Made by a program: the position numbers and the translations under genes
The notes under the pieces: generated by a model
The model's input: only the letters and a program-made list of their open reading frames with translations
Databases searched by the model: none
What the model was told of the DNA's origin: nothing
DNA from: Chrysoporthe austroafricana
Taxonomy: Eukaryota > Ascomycota > Sordariomycetes > Diaporthales > Cryphonectriaceae
Assembly: GCA_001051155.2 (NCBI GenBank)
Contig: JYIP02000002.1
Location: 2,115,583-2,179,582, forward strand
Direction of reading: 5' to 3'
DNA length: 64,000 nucleotides
Shown here: in pieces, positions 45,892 to 59,418 of the stretch
How positions within the stretch are numbered: the stretch's first letter is position 1
Layout of the letters: every line of letters starts with the position of its first letter

Positions 45892-47400
45892 ATGGCATCC
45901 ACCAAGAGGGGGGACTTTTATTTTCAGTCCCTGTACGCGAGGGAGCCCGACTTCCGACAGCTCGCGCGGCTGGACGCCGACTTTCGAGCCATGTGAGTGT
46001 GCTTCGCCCCCTCGACGTCGTCCGCGGGGCCGCGACGTTGACGACACGGCAGACTCAAGCCGAACGACCAGCTAGACTTTACGGATCCGGCAGCTGTGAA
46101 GCAGCTCACCAGGACGCTCCTGCAGGTCGACTTCGGTCTGCGTCTCGAGCTGCCCGATGACAGGCTGTGTCCGCCGGTGAGTGACGCCCGCCAGGCCGCG
46201 AGCCGTATCGCTGTCGTGTTTGATGCGCCCACCGGGCTGACGAGTGGCCCAGGTCCCAAATAGGCACAACTATATCCTGTGGCTTAAGAGCTTGCTGGAC
46301 TCTAGCTCGTATAGTGAGCCTGGGGGTAAGCTGAGTGGCCTCGACATCGGCACCGGCGCGAGCTGCATCTATCCCCTCCTGGGCTGCGCACAGCGGCCAT
46401 GGTCTTTCGTCGCCACCGGTGAGGCCCCCCCTCCCTTCTTGTGCCCCGTCCTGCTAGGGCACCAACCCACTAACCCGCCCTGCTAGACATCGACCCGGAC
46501 AACCTCAGACACGCCGGCGACAATGTCGCCCTCAACGGCCTCCAGGACTGCATCAGGGTCGTACCGCGAAAACCTGCGGACCCCCTCGTCCCCCTCGATG
46601 AGCTCGGCCTGGGCCGCATCGACTTCCTCATGACGAACCCGCCCTTCTACCAGTCGGAGGCCGAGATGCTCAAGTCCGCGGCCAAGAAGTCGCGGCCCCC
46701 GCACTCGGCGTGCACCGGAGCGCCGGTGGAGATGGTCTGCGAGGGCGGCGAGGTCGCGTTCGTGGGCCGCATCCTGGAGGAGTCCCTCGTGCTGCGGGAA
46801 CGGGTCCAGTGGTACACCGCCATGTTCGGGATGGTGTCAAGCCTGGAGGCGATGGTGGCGAGGCTACGCGAGAGGGGCATCGACAACTACGCGGTCACGG
46901 AGTTCCTGCAGGGCAACAAGACGAGGCGATGGGCCCTGGCGTGGAGCTTTGGGCCGATGCGGCCGGCGCAGGAGGCGGGCCGCGGCATGAAGGCGACGCC
47001 GTGGCGGAAGCTCCTGCCAGCGATCGTCGAGGTCGAGATCACTCGGTTCCCGATGGGCGACGGTGTGGGCGCCCGGGGGGACGCGCTGGCCGCGCTGGTG
47101 GGCGGGCTGGACCTGATATCGTGGGAGTGGGACAGGGAGATGCTACGGGGCCACGGGCGGGCGAGGGAGAACGTGTGGAGCAGGGCGTGGCGGAGGAAGA
47201 GGAAGCGCGAGGAGGCGGAGGGCGGCTCACCAACGACGGCGACCAGGGCGGAAGTGAGCGAGGCCTGCGTCTTTGGCTTCTCCGTCTCCATCACCGTCAA
47301 GATGCCGGACGCTGTCGTCGAGTGTCGCTGGCGGGAGGGCCACGACGAGTCGATCTTCACGAGCTTCTGCGGGTTCGTTAAGACGCGGCTGCAAGCTTGA
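45892..47400 (+). CDS. METTL16-type RNA N6-adenosine methyltransferase
   Basis: Four exons, 45892-45992, 46053-46176, 46253-46418 and 46487-47400, encode 434 residues. The N-terminus YFQSLYAREPDFRQLA and the segment LKPNDQLDFTDPAAVKQLTR are typical of the METTL16/METT10D family. SAM-binding is GLDIGTGASCIYPLLG; DIDPDN is the acidic loop; the catalytic motif N181-P-P-F-Y185 is intact. GNKTRRWALAWSFGP follows. METTL16 methylates the ACAGA box of U6 snRNA in animals and fission yeast, so the likely role is U6 m6A in the nucleus. Introns are 60, 76 and 68 bp. The C-terminal part has a basic RAWRRKRKREEAE stretch. It is followed 372 bp later, on the same strand, by XAP5. Confidence 0.92.
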
Positions 47401-47772
47401 ATACCAATAATTAATATAATTTGAGATCCTCGCCGACTCCTTTGACTCCTCTGTACCCAGTAGTCCTCTCTAATCTACTAGATATTAAAGTGCCTGGGTG
47501 CTTGCTCGCTGAGCCCGCTTATACTAAGTATTGTGAAGGACTCGTCATTTACTACTGTGCTCCTTTTTGGGGGGGGGGGTGGCTTGGCTCTGCCAGGGGA
47601 GGGTAGGATTTGTAACCCCAACCCCGGCCCCGGCCCGCTTCTAGATTTCTGGATCGCGCTGGCGATGAGGTATCACCTTTTGCGCTGCCTGCCGCATCTG
47701 GCCTCTCCCACCCCCAACACCAGCACAATAAAAGAAAAACCCAAAAAAAAAAAAAACCAAACCACCACAAAC
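47401..47772. other. Spacer between METTL16-type gene and XAP5 gene
   Basis: A 372-bp spacer with a G run at 47570-47579 and an A run at 47740-47756 shortly before the XAP5 start. It contains the XAP5 promoter. No gene. Confidence 0.5.
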
Positions 47773-49073
47773 ATGTCCGACACCCCACCCGCCCAGCAAC
47801 CGTCCCGCTTCAAGGCACCGTCCAACCTGACCACCTCCGAGCGCCTCTCGACCAACACCGTCGGCCTCGTCGCGCTCTCCGACTTCCGCAAGCGCCGTGC
47901 CGAGGTCCTCGAGCAACAGGAGCGCGAGGCCCGCGAAGCCCTGCGTTCGTCCGGGGCCTCGACGCCCGCGGGACGGTCCCGCAGCGGCACGCCGAGCGGG
48001 AAGGATGGCGGCGAGCAGCAGAGGGCCGTGAAGAAGGCCAAGAAGGGCCGCGCCGGGAAGAGGGCGCTCGTGTCGTTTGGGGACGACGAGGAAGAGGAGG
48101 CGGAGGAGGACGACGGCGACGGGGTCGCGCCGCGGATGGTGAAGCCGAAGCCGAAGAAGGAGAAGGAGGCGGGCGAGGAGGCGAGGGAGGACAGCGCAGA
48201 CCCTAGCGCCGACAGCGACGCCGGTGGCAGGGACGGCAAGAAGGCCGCCAAGATCGCTGCCAACGCCGCCGTGGGCGTCGTGCCGCGCGTGCTGACCAAG
48301 GCGGCGCTACGGCGCGAGGCCGCCGAGCGCGAGGCGCTGCGCCGGGAGTTCCTCGCGCTGCAGGAGGCGGTCAAGAACACGGACATCGCGGTCCCGTTCG
48401 TGTTCTACGACGGGACGAACACGCCCGGCGGCACGGTGCGCGTGCGCAAGGGCGAGTACGTGTGGGTGTTTCTGGACAAGAGCCGCAAGGTCGGCGCGGA
48501 GCTGGGCGTCGGCGGCGAGAAGAACTCCAACGTGCGGCGGGAGTGGGCGCGCGTCGGCGTCGACGACCTGATGCTGGTCAGGGGCACGATGATCATACCA
48601 CATGTGAGTTTGCCCGGTGGCTCGTGGGGTGACAAAGTGAATTTGCGTGGTGGCGTGTGTATGTGTGTGTGTGTGTGTCTATCTGCTAACCCGATGTGCG
48701 TATCTAGCACTACGAGTTCTACTTCTTCATCATGAACAAGACCGTGGGCCCGAACAACATCAGACTGTTCAACTACAGTGCTGAGGCCCCGACCCAGGAG
48801 AGAAACCCGAACAGCGACTCCGACGACACTCCTCCTTCAGTGAACCCACTCTCCACGGCCAAGGGCGGTATCAATAAGAATGTGATGGATATAAACAGTC
48901 TCGAGGGTGCAGGCGATGACCCGACCTTCACTAAAGTTGTCGACCGGCGGTGGTACGAGCGCAACAAGCACATATACCCTGCAAGCATGTGGCAGGAGTT
49001 CGATCCGGAGAAGGACTATACGAGCGAGGTCCGGAGGGATACCGGTGGGAACACTTTCTTCTTTGCGAAGTGA
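47773..49073 (+). CDS. XAP5/FAM50-family nuclear protein
   Basis: Two exons, 47773-48603 and 48708-49073, around a 104-bp intron (GTGAGT to CTAG) rich in GT repeats, encode 398 residues. The N-terminus SRFKAPSNLTTSERLSTNTV and the helical FRKRRAEVLEQQEREARE match the family. A long charged low-complexity part with KKAKKGRAGKRA follows. The C-terminal XAP5 domain is clear: FVFYDGTNTPG, VRVRKGEYVWVFLDKSRK, DDLMLVRGTMIIPH joined to HYEFYFFIMNK, and a terminal WQEFDPEKDY. FAM50A/XAP5 proteins are nuclear and linked to spliceosomes and transcription. The HHYEFY junction confirms the splice. It converges with the small membrane protein gene, with 107 bp between stops. Confidence 0.93.
48658..48679 (+). 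repeat. (GT)n microsatellite in the XAP5 intron
   Basis: A TGTATGTGTGTGTGTGTGTGTCT run just upstream of the branch point CTAAC of the XAP5 intron. Length variation here could affect splicing but is probably neutral. Confidence 0.75.
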
Positions 49074-49180
49074 TTCAGTCTCGATGTGTTCGCCGGATGG
49101 TGCAGCGACAGGCGTCGAACAAACGTTTGTGGTAGCTCTCGGAGCATGAAAATCTTGAGGCGGACGTGCTCCGGGTGCTT

Positions 49181-49654
49181 TCAGCCGGCCCATGACCATA
49201 TTAGGTAGACGAGGTAGGCCAGGCCGACGAGAATCCAGCCTGGCCAGAAGACGACCAAGCAGAAGCCGTTCCCGCAGCCCAGGATGAGCACGAAGAATTC
49301 GAACTCCAACTTCTTGCGCAGCCGGCGGCTCGCCTTCGAGTCCCAAGCGGACCAGGCGAGGCTGCCAAGCGCCGCCACGGCGGCCATGGCGCAGTCCCTG
49401 GCGACCAGACAGGTCTGCAGCGCAGCGACGTTGCAGCCGAGGAGCAGGTATGTCAGGGCGAGACGGTTGATCTGGAAGAACTGCCGGGCGAAGTCGAAGA
49501 GGGCAGATCTGAGGGCGTCCGAGCAGGGGAGAGCGGGGCCGAGCCTGAGTGCGTATCTGTGTACGAGTTCGGACTGCTCGCGTATGCTTACGGAGGAGTC
49601 CAGGTTGCGCTGGGTGGCGGTGGTCGTGGTGGTTGACGCTGTAAGGAGCGCCAT
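49181..49654 (-). CDS. Small multi-pass membrane protein, function unknown
   Basis: Single exon, 157 codons. The first 60 residues are soluble and start with a Thr run. Hydrophobic stretches at about 66-88 and 90-105 (LTYLLLGCNVAALQ, AMAAVAALGSLAWSAW), then 117-155 (FFVLILGCGNGFCLVVF, WILVGLAYLVYLIWSW), suggest three or four membrane helices. A basic SRRLRKK loop lies between them. There is no signal peptide of secreted type. I do not recognise the family; the size and the C-terminal hydrophobic tail would suit an ER or mitochondrial outer-membrane protein. Convergent with XAP5. Confidence 0.55.
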   Translation of the reverse strand: MALLTASTTTTTATQRNLDSSVSIREQSELVHRYALRLGPALPCSDALRSALFDFARQFFQINRLALTYLLLGCNVAALQTCLVARDCAMAAVAALGSLAWSAWDSKASRRLRKKLEFEFFVLILGCGNGFCLVVFWPGWILVGLAYLVYLIWSWAG

Positions 49655-52600
49655 TTTGAGCTGTGCCGCCCTTTAACGAGACAGACTGCCCTCAAGTGCG
49701 TGCGCGAAGGGGATGCCCAAGCTGGCCGGCAGGGTTGCGAAGCACTCTGCGGGGAGCGGTGGTGATTGTGGATGCTACTATGATGATCTCGCTTCAAGGG
49801 GGACTAGGAAATGAAGACAGGCATGCTATAACATCTTATATCGAGGACTGCGACGGCCAGACGCGGCAAGAGAGTCGCACCCGGGCAGCCAAAACCTGTT
49901 CCGCACAGATCGGAGGGGAAAGGCCCATGCCGCCTCGACACCTGCTCTGATTTGAAGGCCGATTAGGTCTCGAATCGAAAAGCGCGAGCAATGATTCGCG
50001 AAGGCCTTCGAAACGACCTCGCCGGTCGCTGCGTCTATGGGATGCCCCACCGCTGGTCCTGGAGGTGGAGACGCCTGGCCTGCAACCTCATCAGCACGCG
50101 AGCGGGAAGAAGCCTCGAGAAATTTCGCCAACGAGGGCTCCACGTGGGGCCGTCTGCGGGCCTGGACCGATGCCAGGTGCCGGGCGAGATCCCAGCGTCC
50201 CTGGGCCCCCGTTTTTATTTCCCCTTCTTCCTTTATCTTGGGAGCGTCATCTCTTCCATCCCCATCCCCATCCCTATCTACTACTTGCAGGCCTTGTCCT
50301 CGCGGTGCCACGCCGGCGCGGGACTGGGTGCGGCAGCGGCGGGTCGAGGCTATAGCGGGCACGTCGGGATCCCTCCGAACTCCTCCTCCTAATCCTGACC
50401 TCTTCACCCACACGGGCACGCACCTAGTCGGGCTGGTCACACCTCTCCTGCTGCGACCGCAAACAGCGGGTTCTTCGTATGCAGCCCCTCGCGCTCTGTC
50501 ACGCCGCGTGCCTGCGGCCCGGGAGAGCCTCTCGCCCCTCTCAATGCGCCGCAGGACTCTTGTGTCGCTACCGTGTTATACCATTGGCCAGATCCCGCGG
50601 GTGCAGGGTCCTACGCTATTACGGCCTCGGGCACCCGAACGTGCGCCGCGCCGCCGGGTGATTGGTCTCTGGGAGCGCCCGGCTGACCTCGACGCAGCTC
50701 TCGGTACGGGTGCAGTCGCCGCCGGGACGAGGGCAGGTGGTGCTCGCCATGCTGTATCTGCGTGCGCGGATTGGAGCGGCTCGCGGCTACTGCGGCCGAG
50801 GTGTTATTCTCGCCCGCGAGGCAGAGCCTCTCTGCGATAAGCGGGGAGTGGGATTGCCGTGCCCTCCTCCTGGTTCTGCCTGGCGGGGAAACTATAGGAT
50901 GCCGGATAGGCAGCCCAAGCCGTGGTCCATTGCTTGCGTCCCGTGTAGTGGATGAGGGCGGCGGCTAGAGTTTCACGTGAACTTGACCGTACCACTCTTG
51001 CCCCTCGAGCTGAGGCCGTCGTCTAGTCTGGTAGTCCATGTCACTAGCCTACGCCGTCCTCCTGCGTGACCTTGTAAGTGAGTAATGAGAAAGATGATGA
51101 TGTGTCGATGTCCGCCACAGGACTAAGCCAGGCCTCAGGTAGGCTCGGCAGCCTCGGTTACGCTGTCCGCGAAATGGTATATTCAGCGCTGAGATAGGAC
51201 GGGCCATGAAAACAACTACTTCGGAGGATTGTGCCGAGGTTGAAGACTCGACACCAGGCAGTACTTCAAAAGAGAGGGGAAACAAGAAAAAAGAAAATAA
51301 AACAGAAATATTTCTCGATCCCTAGTCACGGCGTTCGCTTGTTCCCTTCCTACGAAAATATAACAATCGCACATCCAAGTCGTGAGCGTCTTCGATCGCC
51401 GGAGTCGACTACTAATATATATCAACAGTCTGGGTAACAAACAGTCTCCGATTAGGCTACGCATCGTACAGACTTACAGACCGCAGAGTTGATCCCCTAC
51501 TACCTGAAAATCGTCTATCTCGACAGGGAATCGGATTAGTACAAGTCCCCATCATGAAATATGGCTGGAGAGTCCCCCAAGATCGGCGGGCTATCAACTC
51601 GGTTGCCATGTACTACAGGAGGAATTAAAATCCAAGCTTATATAAGCTGATCCGGGGACGTAGCTTTAAACCTTAAGAATGATGTGTTGTCTTGTCTTTT
51701 CTCGATTTCTTTCTTTTTTGGGAGGGGAGAGAAGCCACAGGGGGAGGGAGGACAATGATCCGGCAGAGCTCGCACCCGGACATAACTGTGGCACGGGCAC
51801 ATTCGTCGGTGATTGGCATGTGCATCAGTCTGTGATCACCGGCCTGTCTAGGATCTCACATTCCACAGTCAGGATGAAGGCTTCGCCCTAGACCCAGGTT
51901 TCCAAAGAGCAGGAGCTCGAAAGACGTCGGCCTTTCCTGCGATATATTCAGATTCCCACCGATACATGCACCCAACTCGGACCAGAGAACGCCCACGGCC
52001 CACCCAGTCATGTACAACGCGGCCGTCATTGTCCTACGAGGTCTCACGTGATAACTTGCGTTTCCGGACGCCCCCGGGGCGGACACGCCACACGGACGGG
52101 GAAACCATACGACAAGCCGCAAGAGGCATATTGCTGTGGTCTGAGCACATGACTTTGACGATATGCGAATAAGGCCCGGCCGGTGGAGAACCGGCCGGGG
52201 GGGGCGGCCTCCCTTCGTCTCCCGGGTTTCGCCTGCCCGCCGTGCGCTCTCACTCGCGCTCGCCAGGTGGATCGATGTCCGGTACGGTGATCTGTGCGAG
52301 GCTGGCCAACGCGGCAGTCTATATATAGACCGCACATCTCCCCCGGTGGCATGAGGCCGGCTGCTTCTTTTTGAGAGGTGCCACGTGGTCGAGCTGCAGT
52401 CCTATCTCGGAAAAAGACGTCTTTGTGACCGGACCGTACCACAGGAGCGCAGAACCGTGCTTCAGGTAGCCTCCAACTATGCCCGGCTCCGTGTTCATTT
52501 GCTAGGATGGCGCTCGGGACGGTCTACCTACTGAGGAGGCATGCGATCGACCAGTACTACGCGTGAGTGGTAATCGATACTTGCTCCGGGATCCGGGTAG

Positions 52601-53241
52601 TATGCTCCCTATTTACAAGACGAAGAGGGGGTCGATGATAGGGTAGTTCTGCATGCCTACCTAGGTAGTATAATAGTAATGACAAGTGTTCCTAAACAGC
52701 CCACAAGTCCTATGCGCTTTGATCCAAAGGTCTCGGACAGCTTCTGCTCACAACACTTCAAGGAGCTATCGAGATGGAAGCTCTTAGTCAAGCAGGGGTT
52801 CGATCAGTGTGGGCGTGATCCGCTCTCCTCTGCCGTCCAAGGAGAGAAACCGTGATGCAGGTTCGAATTACGTTCAACACCACAATTCATTCACACTATA
52901 CTAAAACATCGCTATGGGGCCGACTACGGGAGTTATACCCTCGATAAGATCAGATGATGTCCTAGTACATCGAGCAGGCTGTTTCAAGCGACCTAGACTG
53001 TAGGGCGTGGGCTGTTATAAACTCGAAAGGTCAATCCACGGTGATGATAGAGCCGCAAAACATTAGCTACAAGGCATTTCGCCCGTTGAGATACGGACAT
53101 TTCACGGACAGATCCAACACTGGGCAATCTAGAGATCTCATTCCACTTTTTATGCATATAAATATATTTCATTATTCGACAGACGCTCTCTTCTTTACTT
53201 GGCTTTCAAAATGGCCACGGCGGCTTCATACAAGCTACCGC
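49655..53241. other. 3.6 kb without a convincing gene
   Basis: GC-rich to about 51000, then mixed. Open frames of about 200 and 267 codons overlap on opposite strands at 49826-50840, but both are Arg/Pro/Gly-biased, have no domain and look like composition artefacts. CCATCCCCATCCCCATCCC at 50255-50273 is a small repeat. A perfect inverted repeat lies at 52175-52199. No tRNA, transposase or terminal repeat is seen. Confidence 0.5.
52175..52199. repeat. Perfect 10-bp GC-rich inverted repeat with 5-base loop
   Basis: CCCGGCCGGT at 52175-52184 and ACCGGCCGGG at 52190-52199 are exact reverse complements around GGAGA. A very stable hairpin in RNA or cruciform-prone DNA, not attached to a known gene. 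It could be a terminator-like or regulatory site; function is not inferable. Confidence 0.7.
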
Positions 53242-55078
<1,837 letters not shown>

Positions 55079-57230
55079 CCTGGCTGGTGCTTCTCTGGAG
55101 AGGCAATTGATTGCTTGATTCTGTGGTAGCTGCTGAGGGACGTTAGAACTGTACAGAGGGACAACAGCAGCCTGACAGTCAAGGGCAGGAATCTGGTGGG
55201 ATGCTGAGGGATGGAGGGGAGGGAGCTGCGGGCAGATGACGGACCCAGGAGCTATCGAGTCTGGAGATAATGGGAGGGAGGAGGGAGCTCTTTAACCTAC
55301 GGTCAGCGAGAAGCCTGCGCTTGACACAAGAGAATGGTTGGCTGCTCAGCAAGCGAACTGCGATGTCAACTGATCAGCTGTTGTGGTGTCTAGGGAGAAG
55401 AAGTAGTTCAATGGCCGTAGCATCCGACTCGACGTCGCCGACAAGTTGGAAGCGGGGTCCCACCATTCCGTGCCTTCCCACCACAGCACAGCAGCGCTGC
55501 ATGACAGCTGCCCCGCAGTGGTGTCACAGCTCCCAGAAAAGAGGGGCAGCCTGTGTAAGAGCAGGCAGGTACAACCTTGGCCACATTCCCGAGAGCGGCA
55601 CCACTCACCCTGCCCATGCCTGCTTAGTCTCTCATAAACTCGAGTGCGATATTTCTCAGCAACAACGCAACAAAAAGTTACAGGAAAAATTATGACATAC
55701 CTTCTATTTTTTGCAGAGGGGCTCTATATTTTTGTATTGATTTTTTGGGAGCCCTCTGGCTGCTGTATTTCGAGATTGAGTTCTCGTCCGTCAAGTCTCC
55801 CCAAGAGCTGACTGACCAGGAGCCAAAAGCCAGGGAATGGGCATAGCATGTAGTAAGGCACCCATGCTGGGCTTTGCTCGGGCCTAATCAATCTTGCATC
55901 TTGCTGGGCAAAAGGCGGGTACCGAGAAGAGGAACAACAGACGGTACCCAACAGAAACGATTGTGTGAAGGGATATCAAAAGCACAGTGTGGAGAGGCTA
56001 TATGGTGGGCTAGGTCAAGCCTAATGGCAAAACAGCCCGGACTTGAAGGCGAGGATCAAGAGAGTATTGTCGCTTCGAATTGCATTGCTACGGCCCTTAC
56101 CCACCGGCGAATAGCTTGGAGGGCTTGACCTGGGCTAAATGAGCTCAGGTGCCAATCATCATTATTGTTCACATTGCAATCTCACCATTGGGTTTGGTGC
56201 TTGCCTTTCGAGGGCAAGGGTCAGTATTGGTGGCGTTCCCAGCAAATGACAGGCTGGGGGTCTTGGGTACGGTTTCAACTGTGCAGATATCACTACTAAT
56301 TCAGAGATTCATAGCGCATTTAGGGGCGAGTAGACTCGACATCGATATCCAAATCACAGTGCCACGGTGACACCTCTCGTTGCCATTTCCTCAGACTTCT
56401 GGCAGTGGCTAGAAACTGCGTCACTGTGCATCCCCACTGCTTCACCCACCGTAGTATTGAGACGTGCGGTCTGTTGAGACTCTACGAACAGCCTCGAAGG
56501 GCCATTGGTGCCTGAGCAAAAACCAGGTGTAACCACACTCATGGCTCTGAAATGCCGCATCGGTACTGCTGTCATCGCATCGCTATGTCACTCGGCGAGC
56601 GCCCGATGCAGAAACCTTCGGCCGAATGAAGAAGATGTGGCATGATCCAAGACTCAGGGCATCATCCATCAGCTTGCGCGGGCACTACCTAGAAGATCAG
56701 ACCACATCTGAAGATACCCGATGTGTATTGTCATCTATTCTTCAATTTGTCTGCCTGCCAGTTCCTCTAACATCTGCAATTGCAATGTCCATGTGCGGCC
56801 GAACATCTCTACCAGACATTTTCCCCTCCCCGAGTCTCTCCCCTGTGCCAGACACAACCAGAAGGGCTGGAACTTTGCAGATCGTCAAGCTCTGCAAGAA
56901 TGAGCCCCCCTTGAAACAGAAAAGACACCCCGCCTGGAAATCTGTGCCGGTGGAGCAGTGTGGAAATCAGACCGAACTCCGATATGTGAGGTTGAAAAGT
57001 ACTGAAAGTGAGATGTGCGAAAACACGGAAGTGGTGGCCCCCTCCCTTTGTATCTCCTTATTCCTCATGGTGGTGGGCTTCGGTCCCGTCAACTCCGGCC
57101 AGTGGCCCCTCAGTCACATCATGACTGTGCCCTGCATGCTACTATCATGCGCTTCGTGGTCGTACAAATGCAAAATCCATCATCCAACCCGCTTACGTCA
57201 TTTCAGGCCTTCAGCCATGGGTTTGTTTCT
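55079..57230. other. Upstream region of pgi1 and 3' flank of the kinase gene
   Basis: About 2.15 kb with no credible gene. A plus-strand frame of 229 codons at 56626-57315 overlaps the end of the kinase gene and lacks any recognised domain. Pyrimidine/purine runs near 55195-55290 are probably the pgi1 promoter and leader. Confidence 0.5.
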
Positions 57231-59418
57231 TCACCGGTCGGTGACGCTGCCAATGAATGAAGGGTCCTTGACACTGCCGCCGCCGTCCGCGAGGCCGGCG
57301 ATTGGGCGGTTATAACTGAAGCCCTGGAACTGGTTCTGCATGGTCTGGGAAAGCGGGCCGCCCTCCACGACTGAGTCCTGGGGCGCCTCCTTGGTGAACT
57401 CCTCGGCAAAGTTGTCCGTGTCCATGGCACCAGCCTAACATGACGGTTTAGTATGCAATCTTTCATCGCAGTGAGGTCGCTGACTATATCACTTACCACA
57501 TTCGGCTTGAAGGTCGGCTCATACTTGCGCTGCAGCAACTTACGCCAGTCGATCGCATGGAAGAAGGGGTGTGCCTTGATCTCGGCCGATCCATTTGCGC
57601 CTAGGCGCTGCGCTGGGTCGCGGTTTAGTAGCTTGGTTAGAAGGTCCTTCGCCGCAGGCGGCACGATGTCGTGGCTAGGGAAGTGCAGCGGCTCGCCCAG
57701 AATCTTGCGGTACATCTCGTTGGTGTTCTCGTCGTAGAACGGCGGAAGGCCCGTCAACATCTCGTAGAGCAAGACTCCCAGCGTCCACCAGTCCACAGTC
57801 TTGTTGTATCCCTGACCCATCAGAAGCTCGGGGGCAAGATACTCGGGGGTGCCACAGAAGGTGTTGGTTCGATCCTCATCCTTCATATCCAGCTTGCAGA
57901 GACCGAAGTCGCACAGCGCGATATGGCCCTGGTAGTCCAGCAGAATGTTCTCGGGCTTCAGATCTCGGTAGATAACGTTGAATCCGTGCAGGCACTCGAG
58001 AGCGCACAGCAGCTCCGCGGTGTAGAACCTCGACCTGTTGACATCAAAGCGTTGCTCTTTCTGCAGGTGGTAGAACAGCTCGCCGCCGTTGACGAATGCC
58101 AGGACGAAGTAGAGCTTCTCGGGCGACTGGAAAGTGAACTTGAGGGGGACGATGAAGGGGTTGTTGATCTGCGCGAGGACGGATCGCTCGGCGAGGGTGT
58201 GGGTCACCTCGGACCGGGAGATGATGTGTGCCTTGCGGATCGTCTTGAGGGCGTAGATACGGCTCGTATCCTTCTTGCGGACCTGCATGACCTTGCCGAA
58301 ACTGCCCTTGCCGACCACCTTCAGGAGGTCGAAGTCGTCGATGGTGAGCTTGCCGGCCTTGTTCTCCACATACTCGACGCCAATCTTGAGCTCGCCCTGA
58401 CCATAGCCGACGGGCACCCACTGTACGCCGCTGTGGCCCAGCGACTTCTCCTTCTCTGCGAACTCGCTCGCTGCCTTCTCGCGGTCCTTCTTGTTCGCCT
58501 TGGGGTCCTCCACAAACTGGTGCTTCTCCTCGAAGCGGGGCTTGATCTGGACAACACCAAGGAAGATGTCGTTGGCTCGGCCAACGCTGGGGGGCGCAGT
58601 GGGATTGCGGATGTAGAGATGGACAGTGACGTCGGTCACACGGGACACATCGAACTTGTACTGGGTGTTGGAGCCGGCCCACAGTGGGTTCTCGGGGTTG
58701 CCCTCGACGGAGGGGACAAAGACCTGCACCTTGTCGAAGTCGAGCAGGGCATATGGCATGTACTTTCCAGAGACGCGTCCGTGGTTGGTGGGCACGTTGC
58801 CGAAGCCACCAGATGTGTTAGGCCTGTGTCCATTGGCAGCATTTCGTACCGAGCCGGCGATGCTCGCTCCAGCTCCTTGTGATGCGGAGCTGCTGTGGCT
58901 GCTGAAGATGTTCTTGTGCGGCTCGGGAAGAGCAAATCCCCTGCCCTCGTGGAGGGTGACGACAAGGATACCGGGCTTGGGGGCGAACTCGACAGGAGTC
59001 TGTGTCAGAGCTTCCGAAGAGGCTGGTCTGGGTCAGCATATGGAGTTGACCCTCAAGCGCTCAGTATCGTAAGGGCAGAACCACCATACCAATGTTGTTG
59101 TCTGGAGGTGTTGGAGACGGGGCAGTGCCGCTGGCGCCGCCCTGGGGTTGCGCCTTTCCATCCTTCTCGGTGATGGTAGACTGGGATGGCGAGCGCCCGA
59201 AGCTGCTGAGGGGGCTGCTCAGATGGGTCTTCTTCAACTCTGCGAAAGACGAGGGCAGTCAGCAAAGGTGTTCCCATGCATGGCCAGCAGACACGTGAGG
59301 GGCCAGCGACGGGCAGTCTGTCTGCTGGTGAGGTATACTGCCCACCCAGGAGGCAGCCCGGCTCTGCATGCTCCGCAGGAAGCTCCGACTTACTCTCGGT
59401 GATCTTCCACGAAGACAT
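57231..59418 (-). CDS. ypkA: AGC protein kinase of the Ypk/Gad8 (SGK-like) class with N-terminal C2 domain
   Basis: Four exons, 59418-59394, 59239-59090, 59022-57497 and 57434-57231, encode 634 residues. After a Ser/Thr-rich N-terminus, a C2-like domain begins near PGILVVTLHEGRGFALP and runs through VSGKYMPYALLDFDKVQVF. The kinase domain (about 285-545) has GKGSFGKV, catalytic lysine K318 in YALKTIRK, D412 in YRDLKPEN and D430 in CDFG. The activation-loop site is T446 in TNTFCGTPEYLAPE, the PDK1 target in this class. The C-terminal exon carries the hydrophobic motif F603-QGF-S607-Y, phosphorylated by TORC2 in yeast and fission yeast. Role: lipid homeostasis, stress and growth signalling. Symbol follows the Aspergillus name. 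Splice junctions all keep phase; the 25-bp first exon is small but has a good donor. Confidence 0.92.

Noticed and set aside
49826..50840. Overlapping 204- and 267-codon frames on opposite strands
   Set aside because: Both are Arg/Pro/Gly-rich, lack domains and credible introns, and overlap each other; typical of GC-rich non-coding DNA.
52780..52850. GGTTCGATC near 52798 as a tRNA B-box
   Set aside because: No A-box at the right distance and no cloverleaf pairing around it.
56626..57315. 229-codon plus-strand frame
   Set aside because: No recognisable domain, runs into the 3' exon of the kinase gene, and its composition is ordinary for intergenic DNA.
57671..58882. 403-codon plus-strand frame opposite the AGC kinase
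   Set aside because: Complement of a conserved kinase gene; Val/Leu/Glu-biased with no family features.
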